From contig JAABQT010000034.1 in NCBI GenBank assembly GCA_011391295.1, forward strand, positions 1 through 6,790: DNA of 6,790 nucleotides. The letters run 5' to 3'. The notes under the pieces are model-generated. The model saw only the letters and a list, made by a program, of their open reading frames with translations. It was not told where the DNA came from and ran no database searches. Numbering within the stretch: position 1 is the first letter of the stretch; each line of letters starts with the position of its first letter. The position numbers and the translations under genes were made by a program. Below, in pieces: positions 1-5,821 of the stretch. This DNA is from Betaproteobacteria bacterium. GTDB lineage: Bacteria > Pseudomonadota > Gammaproteobacteria > Burkholderiales > SG8-39.

Positions 1-1
1 C

Positions 2-487
2 TTCGCCTTTCCGGTCATCATCCTCGCGCTGGCGGTGGTGGCGATTCTCGGCACGGGCGTCGGCAACGTGATCCTCGCCATCGCGGTGCCGATGGTGCCG
101 CGCTGCGCGCGCGTGGTGCGCTCGAGCGCGCTCTCGGTGCGGGAGATGCCCTACGTGGACGCCGCGCGCGCCTCGGGCTACGGGCACCCCCGCATCATCC
201 TGCGCCACATGCTGCCGAACGTGATGGCGCCGATCCTGATCATGGCCACCGCGTTTCTCGGCGAAGCGATCCTGCTCGAGGCCTCGCTTTCCTTTCTCGG
301 CCTGGGCGTCACCGAGCCGACCGCGGCCTGGGGTCTGATGCTGCGCGGCGCCGCCGTGGAGTTCGCGGAAACCGCGCCCTGGATGGCGTTCTTCCCCGGC
401 CTCGCGATCAGCATGGCGGTGTTCGGCTTCAACCTGTTCGGCGACTCGCTGCGCGACGCGCTCGATCCGCGGCTGCGCACCCAGTAA
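2..487 (+). CDS. ABC transporter permease, DppC/OppC-like (3' part only)
   Basis: The reading frame is open from the left edge, so the N-terminus is missing; 161 residues remain before the TAA stop. It encodes one of two inner-membrane permease subunits of an ABC importer of the dipeptide/oligopeptide/nickel type (binding-protein-dependent transport, inner membrane component). The visible part begins in a hydrophobic helix (FAFPVIILALAVVAILG). It then has the cytoplasmic EAA-type coupling loop (YVDAARASGYGHPRIILRHM), which contacts the ATPase in this family. Two further hydrophobic stretches follow, around ILIMATAFLGEAILLEASLS and MAFFPGLAISMAVFGFNLFG. The ending GDSLRDALDPRLR is typical of DppC/GsiD-like C-termini. 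Partner genes (the other permease, binding protein and ATPases) would lie to the left and are not seen. The substrate cannot be told from this subunit; peptides are the default, but nickel or glutathione relatives look alike. The gene is convergent with the CoA-transferase on the other strand. Confidence 0.93.
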   Translation, partial: FAFPVIILALAVVAILGTGVGNVILAIAVPMVPRCARVVRSSALSVREMPYVDAARASGYGHPRIILRHMLPNVMAPILIMATAFLGEAILLEASLSFLGLGVTEPTAAWGLMLRGAAVEFAETAPWMAFFPGLAISMAVFGFNLFGDSLRDALDPRLRTQ

Positions 488-493
488 GCGCGC

Positions 494-1717
494 TCAGATC
501 ACGCCGCCCGCGCGCAGTCGCGCGATCTCGGCGGCGCTCTTGCCCAGCAGGTCCCGCAGGATATCCTCCGTGTGCTCGCCAAGCAGCGGCGGCGGCGTCT
601 TGTGCTCGAGCGGCGTCGCCGAGAAGCGCATCGGGCTCGCCACCATCGGCAGCTTTCCGGCCACCGGGTGGTCGACCTCGATCTGCACGCCACGCGCCTT
701 GACCTGCGGCTCGGCAAATACCTGGGCGATGTCGTTGATCGGGCCGTTGGGTACGCCTGCAGCATCCAGCAGCGCCACCCATTCCTTTTTCGTCCGCCGG
801 CGAAAGATTTCTCCCAGCAGGCGCGTGAGCTCGACCCGGTTCTCGACGCGCTTGCCGTTGCTGGCGAAGCGCGCATCGCTCGCCAGTTCCGCGCAACCCG
901 CTGCCGTGCAGAATTTCCGGTACAGGTTGTCGTTGCCGCAGGCGAGAATCACGTCGCCGTCGCTGGCGCGAAAAGGCTGGTAGGGCACGATGTTCGGGTG
1001 CAGGTTGCCGATGCGTGCGGGCGGCTTGCCCGTGGCGAAGAAATTGGTGTTCTGGTACGCGAGCAACGCGATCTGCGAATCGAGCAGCGCGAGGTCGAGA
1101 TGCTGGCCGATGCCGGATTGGGCGCGGTGCGCGAGCGCCGCGCAGATGGCAATCGATGCGTACATGCCGGTGATGATGTCGGCGATCGGCACGCCCGCGC
1201 GTTGCGGCCCGCCTCCCGGCGCGTCATCGGGCTCGCCCGTGACGCTCATCATCCCGCCCATGCCCTGGATCATGAAGTCGTACCCCGGGCGCTCCTTGAA
1301 GGGGCCCGTCTGCCCGAACCCGGTCACCGAGCAGTAGACGAGGCGCGGATTGATTTTGCTCAGGGTCGCATAGTCCAGGCCATAGCGCGCCAGGTCGCCG
1401 AACTTGTAATTCTCCAGCAGCACGTCGCTCTTTGCCGCGAGCTGCCGCACCAGCGCCTGTCCGTCGGGCTGCGAGAGGTTGACCGTCAGCGACTTCTTGC
1501 CGCGGTTCGCTGACGTGAAGTACGCGGAATCCTTCGTATCCCGACCCTGGGCATCCTTCACCCAGGGGGGGCCGAAGGCGCGCGAATCATCCCCGACGCC
1601 CGGGCGCTCGATCTTGATGACTTCCGCGCCCAGATCTGCGAGGTTCTGCCCCGCCCAGGGGCCCGCGAGGACGCGGGAAAGATCCAACACGCGCACGCCT
1701 GTCAGCGGTCCGGCCAT
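494..1717 (-). CDS. CaiB/BaiF-type class III CoA-transferase
   Basis: A 407-residue protein of the usual length for the family III (CaiB/BaiF/formyl-CoA transferase) enzymes. These cytosolic enzymes move CoA between carboxylic acids through an enzyme-linked aspartyl intermediate. The N-terminus (GVRVLDLSRVLAGPWAGQNL, then LGAEVIKIERPG) is the hallmark CoA-binding start of the family. The ENYKFGDLARYGLDY and CSVTGFGQTGPF segments also fit. Asp180, in VPIADIITGMYA, aligns with the catalytic Asp of formyl-CoA and carnitine CoA-transferases. The C-terminal LLGEHTEDILRDLLG block is typical. The ATG at 1717 is preceded by a good ribosome site (AGGGGGA, 1724-1730), so the start is well supported. 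It is the last gene of the minus-strand train, 15 bases after the TauE-type gene. The acyl substrates cannot be assigned; this family is large and often misannotated by substrate. A run of seven C on its coding strand encodes part of the G49-P50-P51 segment but leaves the frame intact. Confidence 0.95.
   Translation of the reverse strand: MAGPLTGVRVLDLSRVLAGPWAGQNLADLGAEVIKIERPGVGDDSRAFGPPWVKDAQGRDTKDSAYFTSANRGKKSLTVNLSQPDGQALVRQLAAKSDVLLENYKFGDLARYGLDYATLSKINPRLVYCSVTGFGQTGPFKERPGYDFMIQGMGGMMSVTGEPDDAPGGGPQRAGVPIADIITGMYASIAICAALAHRAQSGIGQHLDLALLDSQIALLAYQNTNFFATGKPPARIGNLHPNIVPYQPFRASDGDVILACGNDNLYRKFCTAAGCAELASDARFASNGKRVENRVELTRLLGEIFRRRTKKEWVALLDAAGVPNGPINDIAQVFAEPQVKARGVQIEVDHPVAGKLPMVASPMRFSATPLEHKTPPPLLGEHTEDILRDLLGKSAAEIARLRAGGVI
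502..536 (+). terminator. GC-rich hairpin just after the permease gene (possible terminator)
   Basis: CGCCGCC (502-508) pairs with GGCGGCG (530-536). Nested inside, CGCGCG (509-514) pairs with CGCGCG (519-524) around a cagt loop. The result is a 13-pair stem with a 5-base bulge (525-529), starting 14 bases after the permease stop. The following bases (CTCTTGCC) are not a proper U-tract. The hairpin also lies inside the 3' end of the CoA-transferase coding region, so it may be no more than GC-rich codon structure. Confidence 0.22.
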
Positions 1718-1723
1718 CTCAAA

Positions 1724-1730
1724 TCCCCCT
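1724..1730 (-). promoter_or_regulatory. Ribosome binding site of the CoA-transferase gene
   Basis: AGGGGGA read on the minus strand, 6 bases before the ATG at 1717. It lies inside the 15-base gap after the TauE-type gene stop. It is the clearest Shine-Dalgarno sequence in the minus-strand train and fixes the start. Confidence 0.75.
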
Positions 1731-1732
1731 GG

Positions 1733-2527
1733 TCACCACAAGTTTGCCAGCATGCGCAGCGCCAGCGCGAGCAGCATGAGCGAAAACACCATGCGCAGGC
1801 GCCGGACCGGCAGCCGGTGCGCCAGGCGCGCCCCGAGCGGCGCGAGCGGCATGCTCGCCGCGACCACCAGCGCAAGCGCTGGCAGGTACACGAAGCCCAG
1901 GCTGCCCGCCGGCAGATCTGGCACGCGCAGCCCATGCAATATGTAGCCGATGCTTCCCGCGACCGCGATCGGGAAGCCGTTAGCTGCGGCGGTGCCGATG
2001 GCGCGCCGCAAAGGAACGTTACAGCGCATGAGAAACGGGATCGAAAGGAACGCGCCCCCCGCCGCAAGCACGCTCGACACCGCGCCGATGCCCGCGCCCG
2101 CGGCAAACAGCCCCGGCGCCCCGGGTAGCCTGCGCGCGGCCACGGGTTTCGATTCGAAGAACATCTGCGCGGCGGCATAGAACATAAAGGCGGCGAAGAA
2201 CATCGCCAGCGGCCGCGTCGGCACAAACCCCGCGGCGAGCGCGGCAACGAGCGACCCTGCGACAATGCCGGGCGCCATGGCGCGCGCCACCGCCCAGTCC
2301 ACACCTGCGTGCTGGTGGTGTGCGCGTACGCTGGAAAGCGAGGTGAACGCCACCGTTGCCATCGCGGTGCCGAGCGCGAAATGCATCAGGTGCTCGGTGG
2401 GAAAGCCCTTGGCGGTGAATACGAACACCAGCATCGGCACCAACACCATGCCGCCACCGATGCCGAGCAGGCCGGCGAGAAAGCCCACTGCCGCGCCGAT
2501 GGCGAGATAGGCCCACCACCACTCCAC
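1733..2527 (-). CDS. TauE/SafE-family (DUF81) membrane permease
   Basis: A 264-residue, highly hydrophobic protein of the TauE/SafE family. Members are inner-membrane permeases linked to export or uptake of sulfite, sulfoacetate and other small organosulfur or carboxylate anions. The two-fold repeat typical of the family is visible. The first copy of the glycine motif is at residues 15-31 (GFLAGLLGIGGGMVLVPML). The second, diverged copy is at residues 146-166 (GIGAVSSVLAAGGAFLSIPF), followed by a conserved-looking GTAAANGFPIAVAGSIGY. The frame stays open far upstream, but that upstream part only shadows the HAD gene. The chosen start is the GTG at 2527, which gives a hydrophobic N-terminus starting MEWWWAYLAIG. 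It shares one base with the upstream TAG stop (TAGTG), so translational coupling is likely. No strong Shine-Dalgarno is seen. The substrate is unknown; the neighbours include no sulfur-metabolism gene that would point to sulfite. Confidence 0.9.
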   Translation of the reverse strand: MEWWWAYLAIGAAVGFLAGLLGIGGGMVLVPMLVFVFTAKGFPTEHLMHFALGTAMATVAFTSLSSVRAHHQHAGVDWAVARAMAPGIVAGSLVAALAAGFVPTRPLAMFFAAFMFYAAAQMFFESKPVAARRLPGAPGLFAAGAGIGAVSSVLAAGGAFLSIPFLMRCNVPLRRAIGTAAANGFPIAVAGSIGYILHGLRVPDLPAGSLGFVYLPALALVVAASMPLAPLGARLAHRLPVRRLRMVFSLMLLALALRMLANLW

Positions 2528-3309
2528 TAGGCGGCCCCGAGCAGGTGCGCCACCAGTTCGGCGAAGCCCGCCCCGGATTCGCGTAGCGTGACGTACTTCG
2601 GCGCCGATGCAAGATGCCCCGCGAAACGCGCGATATTGGCGACGCCCACCGAGTGCGCGAAGTAGCCGAACATCGGTGCGTCGTTGGGCGAATCCCCGGC
2701 GAACGCATACTCGGCATTGGCGGTATCGAGGTCGGTGCCATAGCACTCGGCGAACAGCGTCTTGGTCATCGTCAGCTTGTCGTAGTTTCCGAACCAGCCG
2801 TTGACGTGGATGGAGCTCACCTTGGCGTGCAGTCCCGCTGCGCGCATCAGCGCGGCAATGCGCTCGGCCTCGAGGAGCGGCAGCCGTCGCACGTCCTCGC
2901 AGTAGTCGATCGCCAGGTCGGCCTCGCGATACGCCTGGTCGGAAGCGAGCGCGCTGCCCGGGACTGTGCTGAGGATGCGCTCGGCGATCGCGCCAAGACG
3001 CGCGCGCTGTGCCGCTCGTTGTGCCTCGTCGTCCTGGTAGCGCTTGAGCAGCCGGCCCTTGTCGTAGCGGAAATAGAACGCGCCGTTCTCCCCCACCACC
3101 GCGTCCACCGGCCACATGCGTGCGATATGGTCGCACCAGCCGGCCGGCCGGCCGGTGACCGCGATCGCCAGCCTCCCGGACGCGCGCAGGCGCTCCAGCG
3201 CCGCGTAGGCCTCGGCGGTCAGCCGGCCGTCGGTGGTCAGCGTGTCATCGATATCAAACAGCAGTCCGTGCAGGCGCTGTGCGCCGCGCAACTCGGCAAG
3301 GGGCTTCAT
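2527..3309 (-). CDS. HAD-superfamily phosphatase, subfamily IIB (Cof/MPGP-like)
   Basis: A 260-residue cytosolic haloacid-dehalogenase-type hydrolase, probably a small-molecule phosphatase. All four HAD motifs are present. Motif I is FDIDDTLT, with nucleophile Asp19 and acid/base Asp21. Motif II is AVTGRP, with Thr52. The motif III lysine is Lys178 in NYDKLTM. Motif IV is AGDSPNDAPMF, with Asp206 and Asp210 for Mg2+. The long insertion between motifs II and III (about residues 80-175) fits a C2B cap, which places it with the Cof/sucrose-phosphatase/mannosyl-phosphoglycerate-phosphatase branch. The frame stays open up to 3399, but that extension overlaps the kinase gene and looks unlike a HAD N-terminus. 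ATG 3309 puts motif I at the usual distance from the start. It lies 13 bases after the kinase stop without a clear Shine-Dalgarno. The substrate is unknown; a sugar phosphate is the family default. The motif II coding stretch contains a CCGG tandem run (about 3139-3155). Confidence 0.92.
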   Translation of the reverse strand: MKPLAELRGAQRLHGLLFDIDDTLTTDGRLTAEAYAALERLRASGRLAIAVTGRPAGWCDHIARMWPVDAVVGENGAFYFRYDKGRLLKRYQDDEAQRAAQRARLGAIAERILSTVPGSALASDQAYREADLAIDYCEDVRRLPLLEAERIAALMRAAGLHAKVSSIHVNGWFGNYDKLTMTKTLFAECYGTDLDTANAEYAFAGDSPNDAPMFGYFAHSVGVANIARFAGHLASAPKYVTLRESGAGFAELVAHLLGAA

Positions 3310-3322
3310 GCAGGGCGCGATT

Positions 3323-4987
3323 CTAGCGCGCCAGGGGTATGCGCACGCGCACCGCAACACCGTCGCGGGCATCGAGATCAGCCGCTTCGATCGATCCACC
3401 GTGGAACTCCGCGATCAGGCGCGCGACATACAGTCCCAGCCCGAGGTGCGGTGCGCCGCCCGCTGGCGCGTTGCGCACCGAGACCATGGACTCGAACAGC
3501 CGCCCGTGCATCGCGGCGGGCAGCAGTGGCCCCTTGTTCTCCACGCTCAGCAGCGCGTGCTCACCGCGCTCCTGCAGCACGACACGCACCGGTTCGCCAG
3601 GCGGCGAGAATTCGACCGCATTCTCGACCAGCTTGTCGAGCAGCTGCGCGCCCAGGTCCGCAGACCCCATGACTTCGAGCGCGCGCCCCGGCAACTCGAG
3701 CAGTACGGGCGTGGCGGCGTAGGCCAGCCGGTAGCCCTCGACGCAGCCGCGCACCAGGGCCGCAAGATCGTAGCGCTCGCGCTCCTCGGTGCGCAGCCCC
3801 TGCTCCAGGCGCGTGGCCTCGGTCATGCGCTGCAGAATCGTGTTCAGGCGCGACAGGCCCGCCTCTGCACGCTCGACGTAGGTGCGCGACTCATCGGCGG
3901 AAACCGCGAGCTTCAGGTTCTCCAGCGAGGAACGCACCACTGCGATCGGCGTGCGCAATTCGTGCGACAGCCGACCCGCCATGCTCTCCAGGTACGCGTG
4001 GTGCTGCGCGAGCTTGGCCAGCATGGCCGAGAAGCTGCGCGACAGGTCGCCGATCTCGTCGCCCGCGTCCGAGCCCGCGACCAGCCGCGCCAGCCTGCCG
4101 CGCGCATCGATCGCATGCTCCGCTTCGTCGCGCAGGCGCCGGATGCGGTGCGAGAGCCAGGTCGCGTAGGCGATCAGCAGCAGGGCGGCGCCCCCGAACG
4201 CGCCCAGCGTGAGCATCAGCAGGCGTTCGAGCGCCTCGCTGCGCAGGCTGGCCACCGGATTGGTGGTCTCCTCGACCACCACGGCGCCCGCCACTTCGTC
4301 CCGGTTCCATACGGGATGCGCCGCCGACATCACGACCGCGCGGCCATCCGGCGTAAGCCGTGAGCGCGTCGCCGGGGTGCCCTGCAGGGCCGCGGCGATG
4401 TATCGGCCCGTGGCGAGCACGTCGTCGGGCATTGACTCGGCGAAATCCTCGCTGGGGCGCTGGATCAGCCAGCCGGCGAACCCGCGCCACGCCGCCAGAG
4501 CTGGCCCGCGCTCCTCGCCCGCCGGCGGCTGCGCACGGCGCAGGCTGCCCTCCAGCGCCAGCACCTGATAGCGGCGGTTCACCACCCAGATGCGCGATTC
4601 CGCGCGCTGCAGTCCGCGCAGGATTGCGGCGATCTCCGCCTGTGCGGCACGCGCGGCAAGATCGGACTCCCGTGCGAGCGGGCGCGCGTCGTCGGCTTCC
4701 GGCAGGCGGCCCTCGCTCGCGGCGATGCGCTGCAGTTCCAGTTCCGCCTCGCGCCGCAACGCGTCGTCGCGCGCCGGCACCGCCACCAGGAGCTGCGGCC
4801 GGTCATGCAACGCAGTGGCGACAGCCCGCGCCGTACCCATCAGGGCGCGCTCCTGCCCTTCCAGCAGCACGCGTTCCAGCTCGTTCACGTAGGCCACGCC
4901 CACCCACGGCAGGGCGAGCATCGCCAGCGCCATCAACATCAGCTGCGCGCGCAGCCCGAACCTGAAGCGCCGCCCTACTCCTTCCAA
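3323..4987 (-). CDS. pdsS: Sensor histidine kinase of the proteobacterial dedicated sortase system (PdsS-like)
   Basis: An inner-membrane sensor kinase partnered with the response regulator just upstream. In order (554-residue numbering from the TTG start): basic N-terminus RRFRFGLR, transmembrane helix about 15-34, extracytoplasmic sensor region about 35-253, second helix about 256-278 and HAMP about 278-330. The H-box is SHELRTPI with phosphoacceptor His342. The N-box is DKLVENAVEF with Asn456. The F-box is LFESMVSV, and the G2 box is HLGLGLY at about 514-520. The sensor-region block RIWVVNRRYQVLALEGSL and the overall layout match my memory of the pdsS family (TIGR03785). The G1 box reads ENKGPLLP (483-490) rather than DxGxG, an oddity. 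No ATG occurs before the first helix. TTG 4987 keeps the positive-inside N-terminus and overlaps the regulator gene by 13 bases. ATG 4939 (538 residues) is the alternative start. The upstream extension of the frame is a shadow of the regulator gene. It seems shorter than the roughly 700 residues I recall for the family. Confidence 0.88.
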   Translation of the reverse strand: MEGVGRRFRFGLRAQLMLMALAMLALPWVGVAYVNELERVLLEGQERALMGTARAVATALHDRPQLLVAVPARDDALRREAELELQRIAASEGRLPEADDARPLARESDLAARAAQAEIAAILRGLQRAESRIWVVNRRYQVLALEGSLRRAQPPAGEERGPALAAWRGFAGWLIQRPSEDFAESMPDDVLATGRYIAAALQGTPATRSRLTPDGRAVVMSAAHPVWNRDEVAGAVVVEETTNPVASLRSEALERLLMLTLGAFGGAALLLIAYATWLSHRIRRLRDEAEHAIDARGRLARLVAGSDAGDEIGDLSRSFSAMLAKLAQHHAYLESMAGRLSHELRTPIAVVRSSLENLKLAVSADESRTYVERAEAGLSRLNTILQRMTEATRLEQGLRTEERERYDLAALVRGCVEGYRLAYAATPVLLELPGRALEVMGSADLGAQLLDKLVENAVEFSPPGEPVRVVLQERGEHALLSVENKGPLLPAAMHGRLFESMVSVRNAPAGGAPHLGLGLYVARLIAEFHGGSIEAADLDARDGVAVRVRIPLAR

Positions 4988-5664
4988 CGGTAGCCCATGC
5001 CGTAAGCGGTTTCGATGTGCGCGAATCCCGCGTCGACGCCCAGGAACTTGTGCCGGATGCGCTTCATGTGCGACGTAACGGTGCCGTCGTCGACCACCAG
5101 GTTGGCCTCGCGCATCAGCTGCTCCCGGTTCTTGACGTGGCCCGGATGCCGGGCGAGCGCGTGCACCATCCAGAATTCGGTCAGCGTCAGCGGCACCGGC
5201 CTGCCGCTCCAGGTGACCGCGAAGCGCTTGAGATCGAGCAGCAGCGCCCCGCGCTCGAGCGTCTCCTCCGGCGACTGCGTCTCGTGCGAGAACTCGGCAC
5301 GGCGAAACAGCGCCCCGATACGCGCCAGCAAGTGCGGCAGGCTGATGTCCTTGGTGAGGTAGTCGTCCGCGCCGAGGCGCAGCCCGGAAACCACGTCGAA
5401 GTCGCTGTCGCGCGCGGTGAGGAAAATGATCGGCAACGTGGCCGAAAGGGCGCGCAGCTCGCGGCACAGGGCGAATCCGGCGTCGGCGTCGCTGCCCAAT
5501 CCGATGTCGATGACGGCAAGATCCGGCAGGCGCGAGCGCAGTGCCGCGAGCGCTTCCGTGCGCCCGCCGTAGGCGCTGACCTCGAAGCCGTGCTTGCGCA
5601 ACGCCTCGCTGTAGTTGGCGCGAATGGCCGGATCGTCCTCGACGATGGCGATGCGGCGGGACAT
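4975..5664 (-). CDS. pdsR: OmpR-type response regulator of the proteobacterial dedicated sortase system (PdsR-like)
   Basis: A 229-residue two-domain transcription factor. The N-terminal receiver (about 3-118) has acidic pair Asp10/Asp11, phosphoacceptor Asp53 (VIDIGLG), switch Thr83 (FLTARDSDFD) and Lys105 (DDYLTKDISL). A winged-helix DNA-binding domain (about 135-229) follows, with a recognition helix near TVTSHMKRIRHKF and a C-terminal hairpin ending GMGYRWKE. The receiver stretches IDIGLG, LCRELRALS, LPIIFLTARDSDFD and ISLPHLLARI are what I recall from the pdsR family (TIGR03787). This makes it more specific than a generic OmpR regulator. The kinase gene overlaps its 3' end. It starts at ATG 5664 with no Shine-Dalgarno; instead a TATAGT hexamer sits 8 bases before the ATG. 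It is divergent from the gene for the predicted sortase target, so it probably controls the intervening region and perhaps its own synthesis. A generic OmpR/PhoB-family regulator is the fallback reading. Confidence 0.92.
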   Translation of the reverse strand: MSRRIAIVEDDPAIRANYSEALRKHGFEVSAYGGRTEALAALRSRLPDLAVIDIGLGSDADAGFALCRELRALSATLPIIFLTARDSDFDVVSGLRLGADDYLTKDISLPHLLARIGALFRRAEFSHETQSPEETLERGALLLDLKRFAVTWSGRPVPLTLTEFWMVHALARHPGHVKNREQLMREANLVVDDGTVTSHMKRIRHKFLGVDAGFAHIETAYGMGYRWKE

Positions 5665-5705
5665 GGCGGCCGACTATAGCCCATCGCCGCGGCGGCGGTG
5701 GCGCC

Positions 5706-5721
5706 TGCCACAGGATTGCCA
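5706..5721 (+). promoter_or_regulatory. Candidate PdsR operator: TGCCA-N6-TGCCA direct repeat
   Basis: Two TGCCA copies begin 11 bases apart (5706-5710 and 5717-5721), about one helical turn. OmpR-family regulators usually bind tandem direct half-sites with this spacing. The site lies in the divergent gap next to an OmpR-type regulator gene. The first copy overlaps a short inverted repeat CCTG-cca-CAGG (5704-5714). The half-sites are only five bases, so chance is not excluded. Confidence 0.3.
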
Positions 5722-5807
5722 GAATTCATCGCCGCCTGTCCATCACCCGCACCGTGCGCGGCCCGTACCGCGCGCTGCAATGCGCTCCTAGCGGGCAAGC
5801 CACCGCC

Positions 5808-5812
5808 GAGGA
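5808..5812 (+). promoter_or_regulatory. Ribosome binding site of the sortase-target gene
   Basis: GAGGA, 9 bases before the ATG at 5822. An in-frame stop (TAG, 5789-5791) lies upstream with no other start codon between, so this site and ATG define the start. Confidence 0.6.
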
Positions 5813-5821
5813 CATCGACCC

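Larger units (their letters stand above)
5665..5821. promoter_or_regulatory. Divergent control region between the response regulator and the sortase-target gene
   Basis: A 157-base non-coding gap between two genes pointing apart, so it must hold start signals for both unless they are read from further away. Visible elements are: TATAGT on the minus strand at 5678-5673; a TGCCA-N6-TGCCA direct repeat at 5706-5721; a TTGCCA (5716-5721) that resembles a -35 box for the plus strand but has no good -10 at 16-18 bases; two copies of CATCGCCGC (5682-5690 and 5727-5735); and CGCCTGCCA (5702-5710) echoed by CGCCTGTCCA (5733-5742). No complete sigma-70 promoter could be assigned on either strand. Confidence 0.6.

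Noticed and set aside
572..1513. Plus-strand open frame (313 codons) antisense to the CoA-transferase
   Set aside because: The minus strand carries a full-length family III CoA-transferase with its catalytic Asp. The antisense product shows no domain.
1565..1571. Seven-G homopolymer, considered as a phase-variation tract
   Set aside because: It is short, lies in frame within a conserved Pro-Pro pair of the CoA-transferase, and enzymes of this kind are not known phase-variable targets.
2528..3136. In-frame N-terminal extension of the TauE-type protein
   Set aside because: It is an alternative-frame reading of the HAD gene, rich in Arg and Gly. The hydrophobic family N-terminus begins at GTG 2527.
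3139..3155. CCGG tandem run, self-complementary
   Set aside because: It encodes the conserved HAD motif II region (Thr-Gly-Arg-Pro-Ala-Gly), so codon choice in GC-rich DNA explains it.
2614..3672. Long plus-strand open frame (352 codons) antisense to the HAD and kinase genes
   Set aside because: It mirrors two well-supported minus-strand genes, has low-complexity Arg/Ala/Pro-rich composition and no recognisable domain. It is a typical antisense shadow in GC-rich DNA.
3233..4363. Plus-strand open frame (376 codons) antisense to the kinase
   Set aside because: It covers the conserved kinase core, whose motifs are clear on the minus strand. The translation is rich in Arg, Gln and His with no family resemblance.
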